From the NCBI GenBank assembly GCA_900455155.1, contig UGUC01000002.1, positions 1,116,001 through 1,180,000 on the forward strand: a DNA stretch of 64,000 nt, read 5' to 3'. The translations under genes and the position numbers were made by a program. Positions within the stretch are counted from its first letter, which is position 1; every line of letters starts with the position of its first letter. The notes under the pieces were generated by a model. The model was not told the origin of the DNA, searched no databases, and saw only the letters and a program-made list of their open reading frames with translations. The stretch comes from Providencia stuartii (GTDB lineage: Bacteria > Pseudomonadota > Gammaproteobacteria > Enterobacterales > Enterobacteriaceae). Shown here in pieces: positions 37,854 through 49,910 of the stretch.

Positions 37854-39242
37854 CTAAAATAGATAGTAGGTTGCGGGCACTGCCCCCGCGATAATAGCCA
37901 GAGCGATAATCTTTTCAGCCATATTAAGTGGAGCTTGTTGGGATTGCTGAGTTCGCGCATACCAAAAAACAAGTATACCAGGCGCATATAAAACGACAGA
38001 CAGCATAAGGTTGATCAGTCCAGAAGCATAAAGCAGCCAAAGACCATAGAGGCTGGCCACCATTCCAACCATCAGTAGCAGCTTATTATGGCGTTCAAAA
38101 GCGACTTTTATGAGAAAAGCACCCACTAAAAAGTAAGGAACCAAAATCATCTCAGAAGCGATTGTTAGGAGCGTATTGTAATTACTCCCACTTAGCCAAA
38201 TTAAGACTAGAGAAAGCTGTACGGCACCATTTGTTAACCACAGGGAGGAGGATGGAGCATCATTCTTATTCAGTTTATTGAATATTTTAGGGAATGATTG
38301 ATATTGCGCTGCGATATAAGGCACTTCGGCAGCCATAATTGTCCAACTCAGGTATGCTCCACACACAGAGATAATAAGCCCCGCTGCGATAATGATCTCA
38401 CCACTTGAACCAATTAAACCTACCATTAAATTGGCCATTGATGGATTTTTTATTTCAGCAAGCTCAGCCCTTGGCATAAGGCCTAACGAGAGAAGGGTCA
38501 CTAGGATATAGATGATTAATGCAGAACTAACGGCGAAAACAGTGGCTAAGCCAACATCACGGCGGTTTTTAGCGCGAGCAGAGACAACGACAGCTCCTTC
38601 GATACCAATAAACACCCACAACGTGATCAACATAGTGTCTTTAACTTGCTGCCAAACAGGCACTCCGAGGGAAATCCCACTAAAATCTGCATCGAACACA
38701 CCAAGTTTGAAAGCGACAAATGCTAGGATAATAAATAGCCCTAATGGGATTAATTTTGCCATAGTGGCTAGCTTATTAATTCCCGCCGCCGTTTGAACAC
38801 CACGCAACACTAAATAGTGCACAATCCATAATAAGATGGATTCACCAACTAAGGCTTGCCAAGTGTTACCATCGCCAAAAATAATCCTATCGGGTGTATC
38901 AGTAAAAAAGCTGATGGCCGCAAAAACGATAACTAAGTAAGAGACATTAGCGATAACCGCACATAGCCAATAACCCCATGCGGAACAAAAACCAATCAGT
39001 TCACCGAAACCTTCTTTTGCATAAGTAAAAATGCCCCCATCAAGATCTGGGCGTATACGAGAAAGTAGCAGTAGAGAGAAAGCTAAAAATAAAATGCCAA
39101 TGCCTGTAATTGACCAGCCAATGATAAGTGCCAAAGGGCTGGCAACTTCAGCCATATTTTGTGGAAGGCTAAAGACACCTGCACCCACCATTGAGCTGAG
39201 AACTAATGCGGTGAGTGCTGTAAGACTGAGTGTATGTTTCAA
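37854..39242 (-). CDS. ydgI: Arginine/ornithine antiporter-like APC permease (YdgI)
   Basis: This 462-residue inner-membrane transporter of the basic-amino-acid APC subfamily (ArcD-like) has about 12 hydrophobic segments. The first carries the substrate-binding GxG motif in SSMVGAGVFSLPQNMAEVASP (residues 16-36). SRIRPDLDGGIFTYAKEGFGELIGF matches the family, as does the FIGIEGAVVVSARAKNR segment of TM6. Gene order next to ydgH and pntAB matches E. coli ydgI. Transport of arginine in exchange for ornithine is inferred from the family; no arginine deiminase genes lie nearby. Confidence 0.88.
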   Translation of the reverse strand: MKHTLSLTALTALVLSSMVGAGVFSLPQNMAEVASPLALIIGWSITGIGILFLAFSLLLLSRIRPDLDGGIFTYAKEGFGELIGFCSAWGYWLCAVIANVSYLVIVFAAISFFTDTPDRIIFGDGNTWQALVGESILLWIVHYLVLRGVQTAAGINKLATMAKLIPLGLFIILAFVAFKLGVFDADFSGISLGVPVWQQVKDTMLITLWVFIGIEGAVVVSARAKNRRDVGLATVFAVSSALIIYILVTLLSLGLMPRAELAEIKNPSMANLMVGLIGSSGEIIIAAGLIISVCGAYLSWTIMAAEVPYIAAQYQSFPKIFNKLNKNDAPSSSLWLTNGAVQLSLVLIWLSGSNYNTLLTIASEMILVPYFLVGAFLIKVAFERHNKLLLMVGMVASLYGLWLLYASGLINLMLSVVLYAPGILVFWYARTQQSQQAPLNMAEKIIALAIIAGAVPATYYLF

Positions 39243-39474
39243 TGTATGTCCTGGTTATTCTACAATCAAAAGTTAAAATAACGTTAAATCTACAATTTTA
39301 TAATGTATTTAAGCTGGAACAATTTTAAATTATAGATTGTTTATCTGTCGTACTGATAAAGTGAGGGGGATTCTACGAATGAAACGACGGTTATGCAATG
39401 GAAAACTATTCAGTTTGATAAGATTTTTATTCAGTGGGAAAATCAGCAGTCAAACGTTTTTTTCAGAAATAAAA

Positions 39475-39510
39475 AAGCCAGCTCGAAAATAGAGCTGGCT
39501 TGGCTAGTTA
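39475..39510 (-). terminator. Terminator after ydgH
   Basis: On the minus strand a perfect 10-bp stem (39475-39484 with 39492-39501) and 7-base loop is followed by TTTTTTA. It lies just past the ydgH stop. Confidence 0.85.
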
Positions 39511-39519
39511 GTATACTTA

Positions 39520-40470
39520 TTACTTAAAGAGGTCAGCGCTGATGGTTACGCTACCGCCATTTGACTGCCACTCACGTGTGATATGGAAGTATTTGGCACC
39601 TTTAGCTTCAGCACGTTTGGCAATTTGATAACGCACTTCTGGTGTATTGGTGTAATAACCCGAGAAAGTGATCGAATCAAATGGAACCATTTGTGCAGCA
39701 GCGGTTTTATTAACTTCTTCGATAACATAGCCACTTGGCAATGTTACGCTGGTTTTGCCTGGTGCACTGCTTGATGTTTCAAAGAAACGACCAACGGCAG
39801 TAGTTGGTTCTTCAGATGAAGCAACGCCAGGAATACGTACTTTTTTGGCGGCTTCACCACCTTCCGCTAATAATGCTTGACCCGCTTCTGAATCTGCTGG
39901 TACGACAGCTTCCTCTAGCTGAACTTGGCGCTTAGGCGCATCTTTTTTATAGACATAAGCGGTAGCTAGGGTATTTCCACCATCATTTACAGCGATGTTA
40001 CGAACAACATAGAATGATGCTGCGCCTTTTTCTTTTGCTTTCTTCGCAATAGCTTCATAAAGATCAGGCTGAGAAGGGTAGAAACCACTGACGGTAACAG
40101 CATCAAATGGTTCATACTGTGTTGCGTCTGCTTTTGACATCTCTTCAACGCCACCAAATACGCGACGTTTGCTTTCTTCCACAGATTTTGCATCTTTTTG
40201 GTAAAGATCTGCAACAACGCGCATGTTACCGCTATCACCCACATCATCAAGGCTCTGGATATAGAAAGCGTAAGCGCCTAATTTATCAGCCCGGCGTGAG
40301 ACGGCATCGGATGCTTCATAAATAGCATTAAAGCGCCCAGTCACTGTTATGCGCTCATAAGGTTTTAACTCTTCAGCCTGTTTGGGCGTCAGTTCAACAG
40401 CTGCCTGTACAGCAGTAATACTGGTTAATGATAACACCGCGGCTGCGATGGCCGTAGTTTTCAGCTTCAT
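39520..40470 (-). CDS. ydgH: YdgH, periplasmic protein with three DUF1471 repeats
   Basis: This 316-residue exported protein starts at ATG 40470 (MKLKTTAIAAAVLS), preceded by AAGGA; the extra N-terminal codons upstream are not needed. The signal peptide ends near AVQA. Three YdgH/BhsA/McbA-like (DUF1471) domains are recognisable by repeats of the same pattern. These are KPYERITVTGRFN...ADKLGAYAFYI, EPFDAVTVSGFYPS...KEKGAASFYVV and VPFDSITFSGYYTN...EAKGAKYFHI. Each repeat ends with a strand such as ADLYQK, TAYVYKK or ADLFK. Family members are linked to stress and biofilm, but the exact role is unknown. It is divergent from pntA. Confidence 0.93.
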   Translation of the reverse strand: MKLKTTAIAAAVLSLTSITAVQAAVELTPKQAEELKPYERITVTGRFNAIYEASDAVSRRADKLGAYAFYIQSLDDVGDSGNMRVVADLYQKDAKSVEESKRRVFGGVEEMSKADATQYEPFDAVTVSGFYPSQPDLYEAIAKKAKEKGAASFYVVRNIAVNDGGNTLATAYVYKKDAPKRQVQLEEAVVPADSEAGQALLAEGGEAAKKVRIPGVASSEEPTTAVGRFFETSSSAPGKTSVTLPSGYVIEEVNKTAAAQMVPFDSITFSGYYTNTPEVRYQIAKRAEAKGAKYFHITREWQSNGGSVTISADLFK

Positions 40471-40854
40471 ACAAAATCCTTCCGACTTGCGCAATTTATT
40501 TTAAAAGTGCTGAACTTTAGTTGTATCACATGGCTATGATTATTACACGTAACCAATCAAGTTGTCTCATAATTTTATTTTTTATAAGAAATAAATATTC
40601 ATTGACTAGTCATAATTACCAGATTTTTTTAGCTATCCAGTATTTTATTGACCTAAAACTAAGATTTTCACTGCGAATTCCATTTACTGTTTAAGAATCG
40701 AGATCAATTATGGATCAAGAAGGTTATTTTCAGTAGGTTATTAGAACTCCATAGAACTGTTTTCGGCTAAAAATAGGACTTTTCTATCTAAGATGGTTAA
40801 TTTTTAGCAAATTTAACAAATACAAAATTACTTTGGCTTTGAAAAGGGAACATT
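40471..40854. other. Divergent promoter region ydgH / pntA
   Basis: This 384-base AT-rich gap separates divergent genes and must hold both promoters. No operator could be assigned with confidence. Confidence 0.4.
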
Positions 40855-42386
<1,532 letters not shown>

Positions 42387-42396
42387 GGGGTAACGT

Positions 42397-43788
42397 ATGT
42401 TGTCGAGTGGAATTGTAACGGCAGCTTATATTGTTGCTGCTATCCTATTTATATTCAGCCTAGCAGGGTTATCACGCCATGAAAGCTCTCAGCGTGGTAA
42501 TACTTATGGTATTGCAGGTATGGCGATTGCTTTACTGGCTACCATCTTTGGCCCAGATAGTGCCAATATTGGCTGGATGATTGTTGCGATGGTCATTGGT
42601 GCAGTGATTGGTATTCGTCTGGCCAAAAAAGTTGAAATGACCGAAATGCCAGAATTGGTCGCTATTTTACATAGCTTTGTTGGTCTAGCGGCTGTTTTGG
42701 TTGGTTTTAATAGTTTTATTGCCAGTGAAGGTCATGCAGACGCGGTGATGGAAAATATCCATCTGACGGAAGTGTTCTTAGGCATATTTATTGGTGCGGT
42801 CACCTTCACAGGATCTGTGGTGGCTTATGGGAAATTGTCCGGTAAGATCTCATCGAAACCGATGATGCTACCTAATCGCCACAAACTAAACTTAGCGGCG
42901 CTCGTTGTCTCATTTGTGTTATTGCTGATCTTTGTTAAAACAAATAGTGTTGGCTTACAAGTCTTTGCCATGCTGATCATGACGGTTATTGCTTTGGCAT
43001 TTGGCTGGCACTTAGTTGCTTCGATTGGTGGTGCAGATATGCCAGTTGTTGTGTCAATGCTGAACTCATATTCAGGTTGGGCAGCCGCTGCGGCAGGTTT
43101 TATGTTGAGTAATGACTTGCTCATTGTGACAGGAGCACTGGTCGGTTCGTCGGGTGCTATCCTCTCTTATATTATGTGTAAAGCCATGAACCGCTCCTTT
43201 ATCAGTGTTATTGCTGGAGGCTTTGGTACAGATGGCTCCTCAACGGGTAATGAAGAGGAGATGGGCGAATACCGTGAAACAACGGCGGAAGAAGTGGCAG
43301 AATTATTGAAAAATTCAACCTCTGTCATTATTACTCCAGGTTATGGATTGGCGGTTGCTCAAGCACAATATCCTGTTCACGATATTACGGCTAAGTTGCG
43401 TGAGAGAGGCATCAATGTGCGTTTCGGTATCCACCCTGTAGCAGGGCGCTTACCTGGGCACATGAACGTCTTATTAGCTGAAGCAAAAGTACCTTATGAC
43501 ATAGTACTGGAAATGGATGAAATTAATGATGATTTCTCTGATACCGATACAGTATTGGTTATTGGTGCGAACGATACTGTTAACCCTGCGGCACAAGAGG
43601 ATCCAAATAGTCCAATTGCAGGCATGCCAGTGTTGGAGGTTTGGAAAGCAAACAATGTGATTGTATTTAAGCGTTCAATGAATACCGGCTATGCAGGTGT
43701 ACAAAATCCATTGTTTTTCAAAGAAAACACGCAGATGTTATTTGGTGATGCAAAAGCCAGCGTTGATGCGATTTTAAAAGCGCTTTAA
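42397..43788 (+). CDS. pntB: NAD(P) transhydrogenase beta subunit PntB
   Basis: PntB provides most of the membrane channel and the NADP(H)-binding domain III. The 463 residues (E. coli 462) begin with about eight hydrophobic segments. The segments include [24 protein letters not shown]. The C-terminal NADP(H) domain has [54 protein letters not shown] and the end [18 protein letters not shown]. It is intact, unlike pntA in this sequence, and is followed by a terminator. Confidence 0.97.
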   Translation: MLSSGIVTAAYIVAAILFIFSLAGLSRHESSQRGNTYGIAGMAIALLATIFGPDSANIGWMIVAMVIGAVIGIRLAKKVEMTEMPELVAILHSFVGLAAVLVGFNSFIASEGHADAVMENIHLTEVFLGIFIGAVTFTGSVVAYGKLSGKISSKPMMLPNRHKLNLAALVVSFVLLLIFVKTNSVGLQVFAMLIMTVIALAFGWHLVASIGGADMPVVVSMLNSYSGWAAAAAGFMLSNDLLIVTGALVGSSGAILSYIMCKAMNRSFISVIAGGFGTDGSSTGNEEEMGEYRETTAEEVAELLKNSTSVIITPGYGLAVAQAQYPVHDITAKLRERGINVRFGIHPVAGRLPGHMNVLLAEAKVPYDIVLEMDEINDDFSDTDTVLVIGANDTVNPAAQEDPNSPIAGMPVLEVWKANNVIVFKRSMNTGYAGVQNPLFFKENTQMLFGDAKASVDAILKAL

Positions 43789-44360
43789 TGCGCTAACCTC
43801 AAAAGCTCTGTAGGCAACTACAGGGCTTTTTTATGGGTAAAAATGGGTTGTATAAGAAGCTATCTTATTAAAAATTCAGTCTATCTCATTATGTTGTGCA
43901 TTAGTTTCATTTTAATTTTAAAACCGGAGAATAGAAAATAGCCGTCATTTTATCGTCCACATGATGCTATTTTATTCACTTTAATCATAACGAGGAGGCC
44001 AATATTATGGCTCTCAACTGTGTAAATAAGGCTTCCTCACGATTACCAATGGATTTGCTTCAGGATTGGACATTGATAATGGGTTAGCATTGGGAATTAA
44101 ATAACGTATTACAGTGAGTCGATGAGGGGGTAACTGTTAATATCTCTGCTGAAGGTAAATTAGAGATATTTTCAATTAGATAGTTTTTATATTACCCAAT
44201 ATACAAATTTTATGAGTAATACTGCTGGCAAAAAATAGTGGGGATACTAATTTTTGCGCATTGAAGCACTGAATGTGTATTCATTTATCGCAAAAGCGCT
44301 GAGTTACCTACAGCGCTTTTGCTACTTTAAAATAAATCTACTTAAGGTTGAGCGATAAAA
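43789..44360. other. Gap pntB / uspE with possible gene remnant
   Basis: Apart from the pntB terminator, this 572-base gap has no intact gene. A 26-codon ORF at 44007-44087 has an excellent ribosome site (GAGGAGG at 43992-43998). Overlapping frames up to about 44180 read like fragments of a broken small gene. A fragment DEGVTVNISAEGKLEI (about 44123-44170) vaguely recalls the C-terminal part of SymE-like proteins. Confidence 0.35.
43801..43833 (+). terminator. Terminator of pntAB
   Basis: AAAAGCTCTGTAG (43801-43813) pairs with CTACAGGGCTTTT (43818-43830), with one G-U pair and loop GCAA, followed by TT. It begins 13 bases after the pntB stop. Confidence 0.88.
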
Positions 44361-45305
44361 TTAATCATCATCAACTGTGATTGGGCAAACGAAACCATCA
44401 GGCTTAATCGCTAATAGGTCACATTTCAATTTGTCGATAACATGTTCTGCTGTATTCCCAAGAAAAGCTGCGGAAATCCCAGTTCTGCCTAATATACCTA
44501 GGACAACGACGCCGGCATGTAACTCCTCACAGATTTCAGGGATGATTTTCTCAGGTAACCCTTCACGGACGTGAGTGTATTTTTCATCAATCGAAAATTT
44601 CTGGTGTAATTCCTTCATGGCAATGAGATGTTGCCCACGTAGTGCATTGTTATAAAGGCTTGGGTCGAAATCAGGTAGTTCTATTGCAATATTCATTGGC
44701 GCAATAGGGTATGCGCTGACCAAATGAATTTCCTGATCTTTCACAATACGTGTTGCTAAATCCTTCGTTTTCTCAACCAACTTAATATTGAGGTCATCAT
44801 GATAGGATTCTTCATTTGATAAATTGACGGCCACAACAACCGAACCATGATCTGGCCAGACTTTATCTTTAACCATCCATACAGGAGAAGGGCATTTTCT
44901 TAAAAGGTGCCAGTCCAGCGGCGTAAAAATAATCGACTCAAAGTTATCTGTTTGATGAGCCATTTTCAGAAGCAGGTCGTGTTCACCACTAATCACTTCC
45001 TGAATGATGGCTTCGTAAGGTTTATTATGCCAAATCACTTTAATTTCTATCTCAATACCTGCTTCCAGATAGAAATGCGCTTGTTGTTTAATCCAAGCAG
45101 CCTTTTGATTAATGACACCCTTACGCATTGCATCACGCTCTTCAGGTGATAGCAACGTGGTCATATCATAAGAGAGATCATAGATAGGTAAGAATGCTTT
45201 AATCCGTCCACCATTACGTTGCACTATGTAGACAGCACGTCGTAATGCTGGTTGATCATCCTGATTTGGGTCAATTGCAACTAGGAGATTTCTATAGTTT
45301 GCCAT
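44361..45305 (-). CDS. uspE: Universal stress protein E
   Basis: This tandem universal-stress protein of 314 residues (E. coli 316) starts at ATG 45305 ([17 protein letters not shown]), preceded by TGAGGA. Two Usp domains are visible: residues about 3-150 starting [10 protein letters not shown], and about 155-305 starting [10 protein letters not shown]. The second ends with the ATP-loop-like [25 protein letters not shown]. It is immediately downstream of fnr on the same strand, as in E. coli, where UspE takes part in stress, motility and aggregation phenotypes. Confidence 0.95.
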   Translation of the reverse strand: MANYRNLLVAIDPNQDDQPALRRAVYIVQRNGGRIKAFLPIYDLSYDMTTLLSPEERDAMRKGVINQKAAWIKQQAHFYLEAGIEIEIKVIWHNKPYEAIIQEVISGEHDLLLKMAHQTDNFESIIFTPLDWHLLRKCPSPVWMVKDKVWPDHGSVVVAVNLSNEESYHDDLNIKLVEKTKDLATRIVKDQEIHLVSAYPIAPMNIAIELPDFDPSLYNNALRGQHLIAMKELHQKFSIDEKYTHVREGLPEKIIPEICEELHAGVVVLGILGRTGISAAFLGNTAEHVIDKLKCDLLAIKPDGFVCPITVDDD

Positions 45306-45427
45306 ATTAAAATCCTCATAACGGCTGGACATTCCCTACTAAAGATAAACTAAGGTATTGAGGAAAAATAGGCAAGATTTGATGAAAAATAATAATGATG
45401 GGTCACAAAATAGTGACCCACCGAGAA

Positions 45428-46186
45428 TTATGAACAAGAGACAGTGGAGACTTTACCTGCAATATCAGTCAGTTTTTCCATATCTTCAATAGTGATATAT
45501 TTGCCTTTAACACTTAACATGCCGCTTTTTTGGAAACGTCCTAAAAGTCGACTAATCGTTTCAACGGTAAGGCCTAAATAGTTACCAATATCACCACGAG
45601 TCATCGTTAAGCGGAATTCTCTTGGAGAGAAGCCGCGCTCTGCAAAGCGATGAGACAGGTTAAGAATAAATGCAGCTAAACGTTCTTCCGCATTTTTCTT
45701 AGACAATAAAAGGATCATTTCTTGATCGCCTTTTATTTCGCCGCTCATCAAACGCATGATTTGTTGGCGTAGATTAGGCATCTTACCTGACAAATCATCG
45801 AGAGTTTCGAATGGGATTTCACAAACCATTGATGTTTCAAGAGCTTGTGCAAAACTTGGGTGCTGTGTATGTATAATTGCATCAAAACCAACCAGGTCAC
45901 CAGCAAGATGGAAGCCTGTAATTTGCTCATCACCTTCTTCAGTGATGGTGTAACTTTTGATTGTTCCTGAGCGAATGGCATACAAAGAACGTAATTCATC
46001 GCCGGCTTTAAACAGCGCCTGACCCTTTTGAATCGGTTTTTTACGTTCAATGATATTATCAAGTTGATCCAGTTCATGTTCATTCAGTGTGAAGGGAATG
46101 CACAGTTGGCTAATACTGCAGTCCTGACAATGAATAGCACAACCACCAGACTGGATGCGACGAACAACTCTTTTTTCTGGGATCAT
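45428..46186 (-). CDS. fnr: Fumarate/nitrate reduction regulator FNR
   Basis: FNR is the oxygen-sensing global regulator of anaerobic metabolism. The 252-residue protein (E. coli 250) has the 4Fe-4S ligand cysteines C20, C23 and C29 in [16 protein letters not shown], and the fourth in [11 protein letters not shown] (about residue 122). The cyclic-nucleotide-like sensor fold, long dimer helix and the [34 protein letters not shown] (recognition helix [10 protein letters not shown]) are present. A near-consensus FNR box lies 29 bases upstream, implying autoregulation. It is followed by uspE. Confidence 0.98.
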   Translation of the reverse strand: MIPEKRVVRRIQSGGCAIHCQDCSISQLCIPFTLNEHELDQLDNIIERKKPIQKGQALFKAGDELRSLYAIRSGTIKSYTITEEGDEQITGFHLAGDLVGFDAIIHTQHPSFAQALETSMVCEIPFETLDDLSGKMPNLRQQIMRLMSGEIKGDQEMILLLSKKNAEERLAAFILNLSHRFAERGFSPREFRLTMTRGDIGNYLGLTVETISRLLGRFQKSGMLSVKGKYITIEDMEKLTDIAGKVSTVSCS

Positions 46187-46532
46187 ATTAAATGCTCAAT
46201 ACAAGTTAAAATTATTGATATGAGTCAATTTTAACATAAGATAATGCAACTGATAAGTAGAAATATAAAACAGAAGTATCTCAAATAGAAAAGCGTATAA
46301 AAACAAAGTAGTTAATCAAATTACATAGTTCATTATAACATCATGATATTCCTTATTTAACTTAAATAACCATTAAGTTAAGTAAAAAATTCTTTAATAG
46401 ATAAAAGGGGTTATCTATTAAATATCTATTTAAAAGATATATTTTGATAAATTTAAAAATTAACATTAGTTATAATATTTAAACAATAATGCAATATTCG
46501 ACTTAAAAATGAAAACTTCAGAGGAGCATCAA
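46187..46532. other. Divergent promoter region fnr / quinone oxidoreductase
   Basis: This 346-base AT-rich gap holds the FNR box at 46215-46228 and promoters for two divergent genes. Nothing else was recognised. Confidence 0.45.
46215..46228. promoter_or_regulatory. FNR box upstream of fnr
   Basis: TTGATATGAGTCAA matches the FNR consensus TTGATNNNNATCAA at 9 of 10 defined positions. Its closeness to the fnr start (29 bases) suggests negative autoregulation, as known in E. coli. It might also act on the divergent oxidoreductase gene. Confidence 0.65.
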
Positions 46533-47543
46533 ATGGTAAATAATCCATTAAATATTCCCAATACGATGAAAGTAATAAATATCGCGGAGCACGGTGGAGC
46601 AGAGAAACTGCAAATAATTGAACAACCATTGCCCGTATTATCAGAGGGTTATTTATTGGTTAAAGTTGAGGCTGCTGGTGTTAATCGCCCTGATGTTCTT
46701 CAACGTATGGGGGCTTATCCGCCACCTCCAGATGCCTCACCTATTTTAGGGCTTGAAGTCGCAGGAACCATTGTTGCAAAAGCAGACGATGTTCAACAAT
46801 GGCAGATTGGAGATAATATTTGTGCGTTAGTTGCTGGAGGTGGTTACGCCGAATATTGTCTGGTACATCAAGATATTGCATTACCATTAGGTCACTTATC
46901 ATTTGTTGAGGGAGCGGCTATACCTGAAAACTTTTTTACTGTTTGGGCGAATGTTTTTCAGATTGGTAAATTGAAAAAGGGTGAAACAGTGCTCATTCAT
47001 GGTGGAACATCCGGTATTGGATCCGTTGCTATCATGTTAGCAAAAGCATTTGGTGCCACGGTGATCACAACAGTCGGCTCAGCAGAAAAGGTAGAAGTCG
47101 CAAAATCATTAGGGGCGGACTGTATAATTAATTACCGAAACGATGATTTTGTTCAACACACTCTTGATTATACGCGTTCTCAAGGGGTTGATATGGTTGT
47201 TGATATTGTTGGTGGTGATTATGTGGATAAAAATTATCAAGTCGCCGCAAAATTCGGGCGGATCATTCAAATAGGAATGATGAAAGGTAACCCTAAGAGC
47301 CTCAATTTAATGCCTTTAATGATTAAACGTTTGATTCACACAGGGTCAACCATGCGTTCACGTACCGTTGCCGAAAAATCCAGCATCGCCGCAGAGTTAA
47401 AGCAGCACGTTTGGGGGATGTTGCAAAAAGGTGAATTAAAACCTTTTATTAACAAAACCTACCCGTTAGACCAAGTGGCTGATGCTCATCGCCATATGGA
47501 ATCTGGCGATCTTTACGGAAAAATAGTGTTAATTAACAAATAA
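46533..47543 (+). CDS. NAD(P)H quinone oxidoreductase, PIG3-like MDR family
   Basis: This medium-chain dehydrogenase/reductase lacks the zinc sites and resembles PIG3/TP53I3-type quinone oxidoreductases. ATG 46533 is chosen because GAGGAG lies 6 bases upstream, giving 336 residues. Signatures are AAGVNRPDVLQRMGAYPPPP and the glycine-rich NADP-binding VLIHGGTSGIGSVAIMLAKAFGA (about residues 146-168). GADCIINYRNDDF follows, and HRHMESGDLYGKIVL closes the protein. The one-electron or two-electron reduction of small quinones is the family activity. It stands alone between fnr and the tyrosine decarboxylase gene. Confidence 0.88.
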   Translation: MVNNPLNIPNTMKVINIAEHGGAEKLQIIEQPLPVLSEGYLLVKVEAAGVNRPDVLQRMGAYPPPPDASPILGLEVAGTIVAKADDVQQWQIGDNICALVAGGGYAEYCLVHQDIALPLGHLSFVEGAAIPENFFTVWANVFQIGKLKKGETVLIHGGTSGIGSVAIMLAKAFGATVITTVGSAEKVEVAKSLGADCIINYRNDDFVQHTLDYTRSQGVDMVVDIVGGDYVDKNYQVAAKFGRIIQIGMMKGNPKSLNLMPLMIKRLIHTGSTMRSRTVAEKSSIAAELKQHVWGMLQKGELKPFINKTYPLDQVADAHRHMESGDLYGKIVLINK

Positions 47544-47945
47544 TTATTTTCCTATTGAGATTTATTGAGTCATGAAGATTTAATTTTTTCATGGCTCATT
47601 GGCTTGCTCATTTATAACAAATGGTTTACATTTTCAAGTGGTTTTAGCGTAAATATCTCTTTACAGCAGACTAATTTTCGAAATTTTGTTCCTGCGCACA
47701 AATCCGATTGAAATAAATACGAGTTTATTAATATTTTAACAATTATGGATTATACCTATAGCTAAGTTGGCACATTAACGGCTTGCCTATCAATAAATAA
47801 CCCAAAGATAATAAAGATAACAAGATCATTAATATATTGTTGTCTTTTAAAGATATGCATCCGTTATATCACTTTCCAATGATAGTAGTTACTTAAATCA
47901 AATATGCCATTAAAAGCATGGGCATGATTTAAAGGTGTAGTGATA
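47544..47945. other. Upstream region of the tyramine operon
   Basis: This 402-base AT-rich gap should hold the tyrosine decarboxylase promoter. A TTTACA at 47625-47630 with TATAAC 6 bases before it resembles a TyrR box, but it lacks the key G of the left half. I do not claim it. Confidence 0.35.
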
Positions 47946-49887
47946 ATGACAAATTTTAATAACTCAAAAATGAATGTAGATGCTTTATTTCTAGGACCGA
48001 AATCTGAAAATGCAGTATTTTTCAGAGAGATGATGGAATATGCGGTAACGGAACATATGCATTGGCGTTCAGGCTACCACCCAGAAGACCCTGAATATGT
48101 GACAACGGTCGATCGTTATGCACCGGAATATAGGGATACTTTATATCGAACAGAAGGTATTTTAAATCAACTCTCTTCTAAGTTAAAAACAACATCAATC
48201 CCATGGTTTTCTCCTCGTTATATGGGCCACATGAACGCGGATACCTTAATGATATCGAATCTCGCGTACGTTATGGCAATGATGTACAACCCAAATAACT
48301 GTGCCCAAGAGTCTTCCCCCACCACAACAGTACTCGAGCTAGAAGCAGGGTTAGACCTGTGTGCAATGTTTGGTTATGACACTAATCAGTCATGGGGGCA
48401 TATTACTTCAGGCGGCACTGTCGCTAATTATGAGGGGTTGTGGGTTGCTCGAAATATTAAAACGTTACCTTTGGCAATAGCTAAGCATCCTCAGGCTCGT
48501 CAATTACTAAAAGAGGATAGTGAGAAAGCGTTGCTGAATATGCCGACCTCTGCTGTTTTAGATCTTATCGATGATTTAAAGAAACAAGGATTATTTGAAG
48601 AAGTCAGAGATATGACTTGTCGTGGTGAAGGGGTAGAACAAGGGAAATTAGGTAAGCTATTAGTCCCGCAATCTAAACATTACTCTTGGATGAAAGCGAT
48701 GGATATTTTGGGGTTAGGACAACAAAATATCGTACAGCTCCCCGTCGATGCCAGTTATCGCACTGATACTGAGCAAATGAGACAAATTGTGTTTTCATTG
48801 ATTGAACAAGGTGAGCCTATTTTAGCCGTAGTGGCTGTTGTAGGAACAACGGAAACGGGCGCGATTGATAATGTCGCAAAACTGATTGAATTGCGCAGAG
48901 AGTGCGAAGCGCGTTTTGGTGTCTCGTTTTATATTCATATCGATGCCGCTTATGCAGGCTATGCCTGTGCCATGTTCCGTGATGAGAATAATCAATTCCT
49001 TGATTATGATGTTTTGATTAAACGTTACCATCAGGAAGGTATTTTCCCCTCCGATGTTGTTTGGCCAAAGCCAGAGGTTTATCAAAGCTTCAAGGCATTA
49101 CAAGAAGCGGACTCTATCACGGTTGATCCTCATAAAGTGGGCTTTATTCCTTATGCGGCAGGAGCAATCTGCATGAAGGATAAACGTATTGTTGATCTCA
49201 TTTCTTATCATGCCGCTTATGTGTTTGAAGAAGTTGCAGAAAAAGGGCGTAAAGCAGAAAAGCAACAAAACGTATTATTAGGCTCTTCAATCATGGAAGG
49301 GTCAAAAGCTGGAGCCACGGCGGCGGCGGTCTGGGCGGCCCATCGGTTAGTTCCGCTAAATATTCTCGGTTACGGAAAAGTGATAGCAGCAGGAATAACC
49401 ACTGCGAATTGGATCATTGAAAGTATCAATACCTGTGAGGCATTTGAAATCGAAGATAGAAAATTCGAAATTATTGCGCTGCCATCGCCTGATTTCCATA
49501 TGGTCAACTTCATGTTTTAAGGAAGTTGGTAATCAATCATTAGAAAAGCAGAATCAACTGAATAAGCGCCTTTATGAGTTGTGCTCATATGCCGCAGGCC
49601 GCTCTTATACGAATGACTTTTTAACTTCCTCAACATCCTTAACCTCGGAAGAGTACGGTGATAATCCACGAAATTTCTGTCGTGAGGCTGGCTTTAGTGA
49701 TCAAGAGTGGGATAAGACTCAGTCATTATATGTATTAAGAGCCGCGATCATGACACATTGCTTACGGGATAAGCAGCATTTCACCGATTTTTGGCAAGAG
49801 TTGAAAAATATCTTTGAAGGCAAGTTGCAACAGCTTATAGATGAAGAAAATAAATTAAATCATTCAAAACAAAAAATAACGCTATAA
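47946..49887 (+). CDS. tyrDC: Tyrosine decarboxylase (PLP group II; one apparent frameshift)
   Basis: This enzyme decarboxylates tyrosine to tyramine. ATG 47946 follows AAAGGTG by 8 bases. The protein has the TyrDC-type N-terminus (LFLGPKSENAVFFREMMEYAV) and IPWFSPRYMGHMNADTLMISN. The PLP fold shows ITSGGTVANYEGLWVARN, the Asp of YIHIDAAYAGYA and the PLP-binding Lys in VDPHKVGFIPYAAGA. The frame breaks at GTTTTAA near 49514-49518. Removing one T gives FMFKEVGNQSLEKQN and a 646-residue protein, similar to Enterococcus/Lactobacillus TyrDC (about 610-630). tyrP follows by 23 bases, so tyrosine uptake and decarboxylation are coupled. Providencia is known to make tyramine with such an enzyme in the nematode gut. 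Confidence 0.88.
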
Positions 49888-49910
49888 ACTTCTTTGGCTA
49901 GGATCTCAAT

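Noticed and set aside
47613..47630. TyrR box before tyrDC (TATAAC-N6-TTTACA)
   Set aside because: The left half lacks the invariant G of TyrR boxes and it is over 300 bases from the gene. The match is within chance for AT-rich DNA.
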